DNA from: Bacteroidota bacterium
Lineage (GTDB): Bacteria; Bacteroidota; Bacteroidia; Flavobacteriales_C; GCA-002722245
NCBI GenBank assembly: GCA_026390935.1
Contig: JAPLEZ010000083.1
Location: 1 to 55,132, forward strand
Reading direction: 5' to 3'
DNA: 55,132 nt
This document shows positions 16,959-27,000 of this stretch, one piece after another; position 1 is the first letter of the stretch; each line of letters begins with the position of its first letter. Below the pieces are notes generated by a model that had not been told where the DNA came from, ran no database searches, and saw only the letters and a program-made list of their open reading frames with translations. Made by a program: the position numbers and the translations under genes.

Positions 16959-17756
16959 ATGTCAAAAATTAAAAATCTTGTATTGGGTGGATCGGGGATG
17001 ATAGGAACTCATCTTTGCGAATATTTGCGTTCGAAAGGGGAGGAAGTGATCAGTCTCGATTTGTTGGATGGGTTTGATTTGCGAAAGGATAATCTTGATA
17101 GGTATAAGGATGTTGATTTCGTTTGGTTTTTAGCGTGGGAAGTAGGAGGGTCAAAATTTTTGAATGATAAGGATAATTTCATTTCTATTATTAAAAATAA
17201 TACTCAGATCTGTTCCAATGTTTTTCAGTTTTTAGAAGACACAAAAATTCCATTTTTGTTTGCCAGCACTCAATTAGCAGCTCCCGACAATGTTTATGGA
17301 GTTACTAAACTACTGGGTGAAAACTGGACAAAAGCTTTAGGTGGAAAAATTGTGAGATTCTGGAATGTATACGGATGGGAAGATCCTGGAGAGCGCTCGC
17401 ATGTAATTACTGATATGGTGCTGAATGCCTTAAAAAACAAGCATATTCAGCTAATGACAAATGGTGAAGAAGAGAGGCAATTTATTTATGCCGAAGATTG
17501 CGTAAGAAATCTTTACAAAATAAAGTCGTTAAAGGGCGCTGAATTTGATTTGTCCGATGGACAATGGATTTCCATTAAAGATTTGGGTCAATTGATTGCA
17601 GAAAAATTAGATGCAAGAGTATCCATCGGAAGTGTGAAAGGGTATAATAATCGAATGGATCCAAAGCACAATGTTGATCAATTCGAATTTGAATTTACAT
17701 TAAGTAAGGGAATTGATAGAGTGATCGACTATGGAAAGAAGTTTTTAACGAGATAA
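16959..17756 (+). CDS. NAD-dependent epimerase/dehydratase family protein
   Basis: A 265-residue extended SDR. The cofactor loop is GGSGMIG (residues 10-16), with Ser103 (FASTQ) and YxxxK at Tyr113/Lys117 (YGVTK), followed by IVRFWNVYG, as in sugar-nucleotide epimerases/dehydratases. The C-terminal part (EEERQFIYAEDCVRNL) is the usual sugar-binding region. It is shorter than most family members and stands outside the polysaccharide operon at the window start, so its substrate is unknown. Gaps of 56 and 125 bp separate it from its neighbours. Confidence 0.85.
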   Translation: MSKIKNLVLGGSGMIGTHLCEYLRSKGEEVISLDLLDGFDLRKDNLDRYKDVDFVWFLAWEVGGSKFLNDKDNFISIIKNNTQICSNVFQFLEDTKIPFLFASTQLAAPDNVYGVTKLLGENWTKALGGKIVRFWNVYGWEDPGERSHVITDMVLNALKNKHIQLMTNGEEERQFIYAEDCVRNLYKIKSLKGAEFDLSDGQWISIKDLGQLIAEKLDARVSIGSVKGYNNRMDPKHNVDQFEFEFTLSKGIDRVIDYGKKFLTR

Positions 17757-17881
17757 ATCAGGGGAGATACAATACTCTTTTCAGCGCAGAATTCATTTCA
17801 ATATGTCATTGTCAATTATCTCATTTTATCATCTGTCAAATTAATATTAGATTTAGCGCATAATTTCAGAATACTTCACTG

Positions 17882-18271
17882 ATGGCAAAAGCATTTTTTG
17901 TTTTATTTCTTTCTGTTTGTTTTTACGCTTGTAAACAAACCACCACTAAGCAAGTGATTATCTACAATGATTCCGATGAGCTTTTGAAAGTGAAAGTGCA
18001 TTCTTCTTTGGATCTGCCTCAAGATTCATTTTCAGTAAATGCTCATGGTAATTTCGAATTGTACTTCAAAGAGGAAGAGGGATTGAAATCAGGTATTTCT
18101 TGTTTAAGCGCAGTGGATTCGGTTTTTACTTACTCTGCCACCAATAAAATGAAAATAAAAATTGTTGCCAATGACAAGTGGGGAAATCTGAAAGGAGATT
18201 CTATTATTGGAAATTCAAAACATGAATTCCGTTGCATATTGTATGTCGGAAAAGGCGATACTATTCAATAG
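17882..18271 (+). CDS. Small predicted lipoprotein, unknown function
   Basis: 129 residues. A short hydrophobic signal (AFFVLFLSVCFYACKQ) ends in a plausible though loose lipobox with Cys17 as the lipidated residue. The mature part is beta-rich and has no motif I recognise. A possible -7 box (TAGATTTA, 17848-17855) lies about 26 bp before the ATG. The next gene starts 26 bp after its stop on the same strand, so it may share a transcript with the permease. Confidence 0.7.
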   Translation: MAKAFFVLFLSVCFYACKQTTTKQVIIYNDSDELLKVKVHSSLDLPQDSFSVNAHGNFELYFKEEEGLKSGISCLSAVDSVFTYSATNKMKIKIVANDKWGNLKGDSIIGNSKHEFRCILYVGKGDTIQ

Positions 18272-18296
18272 AGGATTTCATCAATTAAAGAAAAAT

Positions 18297-19808
18297 ATGG
18301 GACTTTCTATTTTTAAAAGAAAATCATTAGACAAATTAATAGCAGAATCAGATGATTCCGAGAAAGGGTTTAAAAGAACTTTAAGTGCTACTGGTTTAAT
18401 TGCTTTGGGAATTGGCGCTGTAATTGGCGCTGGACTTTTTGTGAGAACTGCAGCGGCCATAGCAAACAATGCTGGCCCTTCAGTTACTATTGGATTTATC
18501 ATTGCCGGAATCGGTTGCGCTTTAGCTGGATTGTGTTATGCTGAATTTGCATCAATGATTCCTATCTCAGGAAGCGCTTATACGTATAGCTACGCAACTA
18601 TGGGTGAGTTGGTAGCTTGGATTATTGGTTGGGATTTAATGTTAGAGTATGCTATTGGTGCAGCCACTGTGAGCATTGCCTGGAGTGAATATCTCAATAC
18701 TTTACTTGGCTATTTTTCGGTTGGGGGTAGGCCGCTGCATATTCCTTACGAGTGGTGTCATTCTCCTTTTGAGACCTTTAAAAATGCTGCAGGAGTAGAG
18801 ATGCACGGTATTATGAATGTACCTGCGTTATTTATTGTTTTTGCAATTACCTTGCTGTTGATTCGTGGTATGAAAGAATCTGCATTTGTCAACGGCTTGA
18901 TCGTAATTACAAAAGTAAGTATTGTGATTATGGTGATTGTTTTCGGCTGGTCATATATTAATCCTGCCAATCATACACCGTACATTCCTGAACCTTCAGT
19001 TTTTAATGATGCTCAGGGCGTATCGCACAATTTTGGAGGTATTATGGGGATTTTAGGAGCTGCGGGAGTGGTGTTTTTTGCCTTCATTGGATTTGATGCA
19101 GTTTCTACTGCAGCCCAAGAAGCGAAGAATCCGAAGCGAGATATGCCTATTGGAATTTTGGGGTCGTTGGCAATCTGTACTGTTTTGTATATTTTATTCG
19201 CCCATGTTTTATCAGGTTTAGGAAGCGTGGAGAATTTCCGCACTACTGGTAAAGAAGCGTCAGTTTCTTATGCTATTCAAACTTTTATGCCTGGTTATGG
19301 GTGGTTAGGTAAGTTAATAACAGTGGCTATTCTTGCCGGATTTTCTTCGGTGATTTTAGTTTTATTGATGGGGCAATCGAGAGTGTTTTATTCAATGAGT
19401 CGTGATGGGTTGGTGCCGAAAGTATTTTCTGATATGCACCCTAAATTCAGAACGCCATATAAATCCAATCTGATCTTTTTTCTGTTTGTTGGATTATTTG
19501 CTGCCTTTGTCCCTGGTGATATTGTTGGCGATATGTCGAGCATTGGGACCTTGTTTGCTTTCGTTTTGGTTTGTGCAGGAGTTTGGATAATGAGGGTAAA
19601 GCGTCCTGAAATCCAAAGACAATTCAAAACACCATTGGTTCCTTTAGTTCCAATATTAGGAATTATAGTTTGTGGAGCTATGATTTATGGATTGGGCTGG
19701 ATCAACTGGGTTCGTTTGTTGATATGGATGGGATTGGGGATCGTAGTGTATTTTGCTTACAGCAGAAAACATAGCAAACTCAATAATGAGTCAGAGAACG
19801 AAAAATAG
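18297..19808 (+). CDS. APC superfamily amino-acid permease (cationic amino-acid transporter-like)
   Basis: 503 residues with about 12 transmembrane helices. The first helix carries GLIALGIGAVIGAGLFV, the substrate-binding signature of amino-acid/polyamine transporters, and the sixth carries FFAFIGFDAVSTAAQEAKNP. Length and motifs match the YfnA/CAT-type group. An in-frame ATG 90 bases upstream would lie inside the preceding lipoprotein gene; the start at 18297 (MGLSIFKRKSLD) gives the family's usual N-terminus. It is likely an inner-membrane importer of amino acids; specificity is not readable from sequence. Confidence 0.92.
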   Translation: MGLSIFKRKSLDKLIAESDDSEKGFKRTLSATGLIALGIGAVIGAGLFVRTAAAIANNAGPSVTIGFIIAGIGCALAGLCYAEFASMIPISGSAYTYSYATMGELVAWIIGWDLMLEYAIGAATVSIAWSEYLNTLLGYFSVGGRPLHIPYEWCHSPFETFKNAAGVEMHGIMNVPALFIVFAITLLLIRGMKESAFVNGLIVITKVSIVIMVIVFGWSYINPANHTPYIPEPSVFNDAQGVSHNFGGIMGILGAAGVVFFAFIGFDAVSTAAQEAKNPKRDMPIGILGSLAICTVLYILFAHVLSGLGSVENFRTTGKEASVSYAIQTFMPGYGWLGKLITVAILAGFSSVILVLLMGQSRVFYSMSRDGLVPKVFSDMHPKFRTPYKSNLIFFLFVGLFAAFVPGDIVGDMSSIGTLFAFVLVCAGVWIMRVKRPEIQRQFKTPLVPLVPILGIIVCGAMIYGLGWINWVRLLIWMGLGIVVYFAYSRKHSKLNNESENEK

Positions 19809-19814
19809 TATTAC

Positions 19815-19844
19815 TTGCATTTACGGACTTTCTTTTCTATTTTG
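19815..19844 (+). promoter_or_regulatory. Possible promoter of the S24 regulator operon
   Basis: TTG (19815-19817) and TATTTTG (19838-19844) are separated by 20 bp, the Bacteroidota -33/-7 layout with a slightly short -7 box. The predicted leader to the ATG at 19885 would be about 34 nt. Confidence 0.35.
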
Positions 19845-19884
19845 GTAAAAAACAAATCATTTTAATGGTTGAAAATTTATCAAA

Positions 19885-20682
19885 ATGAACTTCTTCTCTT
19901 CTAATCTAAAAGCTGTACGTAAGCGAAAAAAGCTGTCACAGGAGGAAATGGCTGAGCAAATCGGCATTACCCGTTCCAGTCAAAGTGCCTACGAAGTTGG
20001 TAACGCTGAACCTAATTTTGATACTTTATTGAAGATTTCAAAATTCTTCAATTTTCCGGTTGATATTTTACTGAAGGAGGATTTGTCAACCTATTCTGAT
20101 CTTCGATTGGAAAACATTGAAAATGGTTTTGAAATTGATATCACTGGCCGACAGTTGCGTGTGCTAACAACAACTGTAGATGAAAATAATAATGAGAATA
20201 TTGAATTGGTTCCAATAGGAGCAAAGGCGGGCTATACAGCTGGTTATTCAGATCCTGAATACATTAAAGTGTTACCTACTTTTCAGTTGCCATTTTTATC
20301 CAAGCAGAAAAAATACCGCACCTTCCCAATTAATGGAGATTCCATGCCACCAGTTTCTCATGGCTCTTATGTAACAGGAGAATTTGTTCAAAATTGGGAG
20401 TACATCCAGTCGGGATATCCATATATTATTATCACTAAAGACGACGGTATTGTTTTTAAAGTAGCATACAATCACATCAAGGATAAAAAAACTTTGCTGC
20501 TTTGTTCAACCAATCCTGAGTATCAGCCGTATGAGATATCAATAGCTGATGTATTGGAAGTTTGGAAGTTCACCAACTACATTAGTTCTCAATTGCCGGA
20601 ACCAAATTTATCAAGAGATAAACTTGCTGAAACTGTTTTACAGCTGCAAAAGGATATGGCATATTTGAAGAAGAAAACATAA
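19885..20682 (+). CDS. XRE-family repressor with S24/LexA-like C-terminal domain
   Basis: 265 residues. The N-terminal helix-turn-helix (about residues 7-62, LSQEEMAEQIGITRSSQSAY) is Cro/C1-like. The C-terminal peptidase S24 fold has a Ser153/Lys202 dyad (INGDSM and IVFKV). An Ala-Gly pair (KAGYTAGY, near 114-121) could be the self-cleavage site, as in LexA and phage CI. A short helical tail with heptad leucines follows (residues 245-263). The nearest downstream gene, a TonB receptor, begins 26 bp after its stop, so it may be autoregulated and control that operon. No phage genes are nearby, so this looks like a resident regulator. Confidence 0.9.
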   Translation: MNFFSSNLKAVRKRKKLSQEEMAEQIGITRSSQSAYEVGNAEPNFDTLLKISKFFNFPVDILLKEDLSTYSDLRLENIENGFEIDITGRQLRVLTTTVDENNNENIELVPIGAKAGYTAGYSDPEYIKVLPTFQLPFLSKQKKYRTFPINGDSMPPVSHGSYVTGEFVQNWEYIQSGYPYIIITKDDGIVFKVAYNHIKDKKTLLLCSTNPEYQPYEISIADVLEVWKFTNYISSQLPEPNLSRDKLAETVLQLQKDMAYLKKKT

Positions 20683-20708
20683 AAAGAACAGTTGTATATG
20701 CGTAACAC

Positions 20709-22988
20709 TTGAAGAAAAACCTTTCCATATTATTTTTGTTTTTCATCAGTGTTTCTTACGCACAGAAGCATACCATTAGTGGGTATGTTTATGATCAAAA
20801 AACTCGCGAAACCGTTATTGGAGCTTTTGTTGTTGAGCAAAGTGGTGTTGGTTCAACGCATACTAATTCCTATGGTTTTTACTCCCTTACACTTAAAAAT
20901 GATTCCGCCAATCTTACCGTTAATGTTCAAGGATACGAACTTCAGAGTATTTCTATAATCAGCAGAAAGGATACTTTAGTCAATATTTATTTGAATCCGG
21001 TTATCATACAAACCGAAGAAATAAAGATCACTAAAATTAAAAGGAACGATGCTGAAAAGGCAAGTGCTTCTACAATGAGTCAGTTGAAAATTGATCCCAA
21101 AAAATTAAATTCATTGCCTTCTTTCGCTGGAGAAGCGGATCCATTGAAAGTGTTGCAGCTGATGCCAGGGGTGCAGCGCGGTCAGGAGGGAACCAACGGT
21201 ATGTTTATCAGGGGCGGCACAGTGGATCAGAATTTAATTTTATTGGATGACGCACCAGTTTACAATGCCGGACATTTATTGGGTTTTTTCTCTGTATTTA
21301 ATAACGATGCATTAAAGGATGTGAAACTCGTGAAAGGTGGATTTGATGCTGAATATGGAGGAAGATTGTCCTCTGTTGTAGACATAAGGATGGATGATGG
21401 TAACATGAAACAACATCAAGTGGAAGGCAGTGTTGGTTTACTTTCTTCTCGATTAACACTGGAAGGCCCGATAAAAAAGGATACGATATCCTATATGATC
21501 GGTGTTCGTCGCTCGTACTTGGATCAACTTTCTAAGCTATTGAATTTCCCTGTGCCTTATTATTTCTACGATCTCAACGGAAAAATAAATTTCAAGGTAA
21601 ATGCAAAAACTAGAATTTACCTAAGTGGTTATTTCGGAAATGATATTCTCAATATCGATAAAACCATGCGGGATCAATACCGAGATATTGCTGGTTTCGG
21701 ATTTAATTTACTGAATTCAACTGCAACATTGAGGGTGAATAGGCAACATACATCAAAGCTGTTTGCGAATTATTCATTGATTCACACTCAGTTTGGTTAT
21801 GATGTTAAAGGCGATTTTAGTGGTAATTCAATTTTAGTTCGTTCTACAATTAGTGATTGGGGATTAAAAGCCGATTACAGTTATTATTATAGCAATCAAC
21901 ACACCATCAAGTTTGGGGTTTTTAGCGTGCAGCACGTGTTTACGCCTAATTTTATTAGCACTAGCGGAGAAATTACGGAGTTTATTAAAAGCAGAGATCC
22001 GGCACCCATTTTCATGATGGAGTATGCATCATATATTTCCGATCAGTATAAAGTAAATGAAAACCTGACTCTAAATTTGGGATTACGACTTTCTGGTGCT
22101 TTAGTGCAAACTACTTCCTATTCAGGATTTGAGCCTCGTTTTTCGAGTAGTTACGGTTTAAGTAAAAATCTTTTCCTCAAAGCGAGCTATTCTCGAATGC
22201 GTCAGTACATGCACTTGGTCTCCAGTTCTACAGTGAGTTTACCAACCGATTTATGGTATCCTGTAACAAAGGCTGTGAAGCCGCTGGTTTCGGACCAATA
22301 TGCAGCGGGATTTGAATTTGCTCTACCAAAGCTACGAAGCAAATTAACGATGGAAGGGTATTATAAAAAAATGAGCAATCTAATTGAATACAAAGAGGGA
22401 GCTCAAATTTTGCTAAACGATAATTTTGAAAAAGAATTACTCACAGGAACTGGCGAAGCTTACGGAATGGAATTTTTGCTTCAACGTTTTGTAGGTAAGT
22501 GGAGTGGTTGGGTAGGTTATACTTTGTCGTGGTCCACGCGCCACTTTGATGGATTGAATGGAGGAAAAACATATTTTGCCAAGTTCGACAGGCGTCACGA
22601 TTTATCTTTTGTATTGAATTATCAACCCAATGCCAAGTGGCAGTTTTCTGCAGTTTGGGTGTATATGACAGGAGCAAGGTTTACTCCACAAATCGGACAA
22701 TATTTTATGCCTAACGCGTCTCTCACTAATGTGGATATTTTGCCCATTTACACAGCGCGAAATGCAGTGACTATGTCGCCAACACATCGTTTGGATTTGA
22801 GTACAACAAGATCCTCTGATCGCAGTAAAAAATTTAAATACGATTTGGTTTTCGGAGTTTACAATGTATACAATAGAGCCAGTCCATTTTTAGTGGAGAT
22901 TGCGCGATCATCAAATGGATCCTTAGTTTATCAGCAACCGGGTCTCTTTGGAATTGTACCATATTTTGCTTTTAATTTTAAAATATGA
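20709..22988 (+). CDS. TonB-dependent outer-membrane receptor with carboxypeptidase-regulatory N-domain
   Basis: 759 residues. A signal peptide (NLSILFLFFISVSYA) is followed by a CarboxypepD_reg-like domain (about 20-105, ISGYVYDQKTRETVIGA), a plug domain (about 130-230, MFIRGGTVDQNLILLDDAPVY) and a beta-barrel to the end. It imports a ligand across the outer membrane using TonB energy. The start is TTG; an ATG 11 bases upstream stops after four codons. A DUF4249 lipoprotein gene overlaps its end by 4 bp. This pairing is common in Bacteroidota and distinct from SusC/SusD; its ligands are largely unknown. Confidence 0.93.
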   Translation: MKKNLSILFLFFISVSYAQKHTISGYVYDQKTRETVIGAFVVEQSGVGSTHTNSYGFYSLTLKNDSANLTVNVQGYELQSISIISRKDTLVNIYLNPVIIQTEEIKITKIKRNDAEKASASTMSQLKIDPKKLNSLPSFAGEADPLKVLQLMPGVQRGQEGTNGMFIRGGTVDQNLILLDDAPVYNAGHLLGFFSVFNNDALKDVKLVKGGFDAEYGGRLSSVVDIRMDDGNMKQHQVEGSVGLLSSRLTLEGPIKKDTISYMIGVRRSYLDQLSKLLNFPVPYYFYDLNGKINFKVNAKTRIYLSGYFGNDILNIDKTMRDQYRDIAGFGFNLLNSTATLRVNRQHTSKLFANYSLIHTQFGYDVKGDFSGNSILVRSTISDWGLKADYSYYYSNQHTIKFGVFSVQHVFTPNFISTSGEITEFIKSRDPAPIFMMEYASYISDQYKVNENLTLNLGLRLSGALVQTTSYSGFEPRFSSSYGLSKNLFLKASYSRMRQYMHLVSSSTVSLPTDLWYPVTKAVKPLVSDQYAAGFEFALPKLRSKLTMEGYYKKMSNLIEYKEGAQILLNDNFEKELLTGTGEAYGMEFLLQRFVGKWSGWVGYTLSWSTRHFDGLNGGKTYFAKFDRRHDLSFVLNYQPNAKWQFSAVWVYMTGARFTPQIGQYFMPNASLTNVDILPIYTARNAVTMSPTHRLDLSTTRSSDRSKKFKYDLVFGVYNVYNRASPFLVEIARSSNGSLVYQQPGLFGIVPYFAFNFKI

Positions 22989-23869
22989 AGTCGAAAATTT
23001 ACATATTGATTTTTTCCCTAGTGCTGATGCTGTGTGCATGCAGGCCAAAGCCTTTGGATATTGCTGTTCAGCCGCAATCCCCAAAATTAATTATAGCCTC
23101 ACAAATTATTCCTTCTAATGTAATGGCCGTTTTAGTCACCCGCAGTTTTTCTGTTTTGGAAGAAGGAACTTTTGTAGAAGGGACAAGTGAGATTTCACCC
23201 GGATTTATTGATAAAATCATTGTGCAAGATGCTTTGGTGACTGTGAGTTATGATGGGATCATTGATACTTTGTACAGTGTAGATACTATTCCTGGTGTGT
23301 ATGTGAGTGCAAAAATATTGCAGGTTCCTCATCAGAATTATGTTTTACATGTTTATGATCCGAAATCAGATGAATCTGTTTCGGCGAGTGCGCAAATGTT
23401 GTCCGCTGTGAAAATTGACACGATTTACCCAATTGGAAAAACAGACTCAACCGTTTCTTTAAAATTCAGATTTACTGATTTGCCTGGACAAAACTGGTAT
23501 TTATTCAACGTGTATAAAGCAAGTAAGCAATCGGGTGTTGCTAACCTTGATGTTAATACCACGCCTTTTGCCGTGGGAGAAAATCAATTGTTACAATCGC
23601 AGTTGATTACCGATTTGGTGTACAACAAAAATCTTATTGAAATTACTACAACAGTCCCAGGTGTATATCCTACCGATACAATAGGAATTACTTTCGCAAA
23701 TATTACGGAGGGCCACTTCTTGTTTTTGAGCGCTCAAAGTGGAACAGGTGATTTGTTTGGTCAGTTTTTTCATGAACCAGTTAATATTCCTACCAATGTT
23801 ATCAATGGCTTTGGTTACTTCAGTGCTTATGATCCCGATGTTAAGATCATCGATTTAAATAAATACTAG
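22985..23869 (+). CDS. DUF4249 family lipoprotein, partner of the TonB receptor
   Basis: 294 residues with a lipoprotein signal (IFSLVLMLCACRP; Cys19 in LCAC). The mature part has the DUF4249 pattern: a beta-rich start with LIIASQIIPSNVMAVLVTRSFS, a second block around IIVQDALVTVSYDG and the central FTDLPGQNWYLFNVYK. The ATG overlaps the stop of the TonB receptor (ATGA), so the pair is translationally coupled and probably forms one outer-membrane complex, by analogy with SusD-type lipoproteins. No substrate is established for the family as far as I know. Confidence 0.85.
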   Translation: MKSKIYILIFSLVLMLCACRPKPLDIAVQPQSPKLIIASQIIPSNVMAVLVTRSFSVLEEGTFVEGTSEISPGFIDKIIVQDALVTVSYDGIIDTLYSVDTIPGVYVSAKILQVPHQNYVLHVYDPKSDESVSASAQMLSAVKIDTIYPIGKTDSTVSLKFRFTDLPGQNWYLFNVYKASKQSGVANLDVNTTPFAVGENQLLQSQLITDLVYNKNLIEITTTVPGVYPTDTIGITFANITEGHFLFLSAQSGTGDLFGQFFHEPVNIPTNVINGFGYFSAYDPDVKIIDLNKY

Positions 23870-24005
23870 AGTTCTCTCTTTAATCTGTTCGTGAAAACCT
23901 TGTTGTTGCAAAAATTAATTTTGAATGTGGATATTAAGTGTTTATATTAGTGTAAATAGTACAATTACTAATTTTATTTTCATCGTTCAAAAACCCCTGT
24001 AAGTC

Positions 24006-27000
24006 ATGATGAATAAAGTTTACACGAAAATTCTGTTTGCAACTAATGTCATAGGTTTGTATTTATTTGGTGTTGCCTTGGCAGTTTTATTTTCCATTAA
24101 TAGTGCATCAGCTCAGCAGGTTTTTCCTGGAGGAGGAGCTGGAAGCTATAATTTAACAAAGTGGCCCGCTCCACCTTATACGCTTGTTGCTCCTGTTAAT
24201 CAGAAGAATTGGTATTTGCCAATGGCCAATGGCGCGGCAGGATTGGCAAGAAAAGGTGCCACTTATAAAGGTCCATTTCAGGCCAATAACTGGTGGAATT
24301 CGGCTTTTTGGAGAACTACTTCGCGTGAAAACCCTCCTGAGGCCGGTGATGTGACCTCTAATCATATGTATCCATATCCTTTAATGATGCAGATGGCGGG
24401 AGATGGAATGCAGTTTGGTTATCGTACTATTGATCAGCAAGCTGAAAATCCTGATCCCAATCAAAACCCACCAGCGGAAAAAGCGGGTGGAAATGCGCGA
24501 CTCTCTACTTGTGCATTTGATTTGAAATTGAATTTTGCCAATCCTGCAGATTATAATGCGCAAGCCATTAAGGCTACTAGCGCCGTAATTGCGGATTATG
24601 GAGATTGGCACGTGAAGTTTGAGCAACATTTTGGACCCAATACAACTCTGTACACCACCGCTGCCGCTGGAAGTCCTTTTGTGTTTTTTGATTATCAATC
24701 CACAGCAGGATTGGTTCCTACCTTCGATAGAGTATGGGGAGGAGCGCAGTTTAGAATTTTAGCGGTGAATAACAATTCTATTTTAGTTAATATTTTCCCT
24801 AGTGGCTTGCCCTCCAATCCGAAAGGCAATCCTTTGAATCCCGAAGGTTTTTATGCTTTTTATTTTCCGGAAGGAACACAATTGGCTGGTAACGATGGGG
24901 CCTTTAGAGCCATTGCCAATTGGGGCAAAAACAATGAGCTTACTCCATTAAGAATTAAATTGCCTGACGGTAAAACGCAATTTACTCTGGCCATAATGCC
25001 TGATAGCACTGTAAGTACCTTTCATCTGTATGAGCCTTATGCCTATTGCGCCATCACTGATACGCGATTTACATATAGTTATGATGTATCCAAATCAAAA
25101 GTAACCAACACGTTTACGGTTACTACTACTCCTTATGATAATCATGGAGATTCAGGAACCATAACGGCGCTATACCGTCATCAATATCTTTATTCACCTG
25201 AGGTTACTACTCATGGTATAGGTAAATCTTATTTTGGTGCACATGGTGAAATGAAAATTATTAAAGGTCATGGATTCAGAGATATAATGACCTATTATGG
25301 TAACTGTCCCGAACTAGGCAAGGCAGCCAAAAATTTTAATAAAGCCAAAATTTCTCAACTCATTACCAATCTTTTTGCCTTTTCTCAGTTTACTGATTAC
25401 AAAGGGGCCAACTACGATGATTATAATTTTTTTAGAGCCACAGCATTTTGGGGGCAATCAGCAGAAATTGCGCATCAAATAGGTCGCGATGATTTAAGGG
25501 ATAAGTTGCTCGATCAGGCAAAAATTATTTTGGAAGACTTTATGACTTCTCCCAACAATGACACTTTGTATACTGTTTATGATCCTCAGTTTAATTTCAT
25601 GGTCACTTTACCCAACGGTTTTTTCTCCGCTGTGGGACAATACGATTATCATTTTCTGGCGTGTTACATGATTTATTCAGCTGCGATGATTGGTAAATTT
25701 GAGTTGCAACGCAGCGGTAATTTAGATTGGGTCAATAAATACAAACCAATGATAGATCTTATGGTAAGAAATATCAACGATTGGAACAGGGATATGGTTG
25801 CACCTTCTAATCCCAACGATCCATGGTTTCCGTACTTGCGTTATTTTGATCCATATGCAGGCCATTCGTGGTTTTCACATTCTACAGTGGCACAGGAGGC
25901 AGTGAGTGAAGCGGTTCTTTTTGCTACAGGCGCTATGATGTGGGGAGATCTAACGGATAATATACCTATGCGTGATATGGGAACAATGTTATACGTTACT
26001 GAAAGTGAAGCTGGCAGACAGTATTGGTTTGATTACGATAATGTTGGTTTGAATAAAGGTCCGTTTGCCCCCGATTATCCAAGTCGCCATGCTGGCATTG
26101 TTTGGGAAGATGGTTCCAGCTACGGTAATTTCTTTGATCCTCATCACTATGCCATTATGCGCGGTGCTCTAATGCCGATAACCGGTTCTTCTGTTTGGTT
26201 GGGTAGTGATCGAGCTGCGGTGAAAGGCAATATTGATGATCTTTTGGCAAAAGAAGCATTGGATTATATTACGCAACCAACTTGGACGGGAGAAGTATTG
26301 GCATATGCAGCTTTAGATGATGCAAATGGTGCAAGGAAAAAATACGATAATAATATTTTTAATGGCTTACCGCCTAAACAATCTTTGGATGGATTGGTTT
26401 ATCCTGTTATACACGAACATTGGATGGCTACATTGGACAGCGTAGGGTATTACGACGGAAAGCAAGTGCAGGCTGATTTTCCTTTTTTTAGTGTTTTCAG
26501 AAAAGATACTTGCAACACATGGATTAGGCATTACATGATGTACAACGCGCCTGGTCCGAACCATCCAGCTCGAACCGTAAAATTCACCGATGGTACTTGT
26601 TGGCATTTGCCGCAGGATACTTTGATTGTGTATAAATTAATGGGCCCCGATTCCGTTAAAAGTATTACTGCTACAGGTGGTGCGTGTGAAAATGATGTAA
26701 TCAATATTGATGTAGATGCTGATATTTGTCCAATGCGTGATCCTAGTATGTACTATGAATATTCGAAGGACAAGGTGCATTGGAATACTTTATACAATGT
26801 AAAAACAGCAAGCGATTCTTTGCATGTAAAATTTACGCCAACAACTGCAGGAACATATTATTTCAGAGCCATTATGTTAGGAGAAGATGTTCCTGGTTTG
26901 CTATGTCCTTTGAGAGATACAACCGACAATATAGCGGAGGTCACGGTTTCATCGTGTTGTCCACTTAAAATTGATACAGTAAAAATAACCAAAGCAACTT

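Noticed and set aside
18207-18296. Earlier start for the amino-acid permease
   Set aside because: It would overlap the lipoprotein gene and add residues not typical of the family.
19885-20682. Prophage origin of the S24 repressor
   Set aside because: No integrase, phage structural genes or attachment sites are nearby; such regulators are common in Bacteroidota chromosomes.
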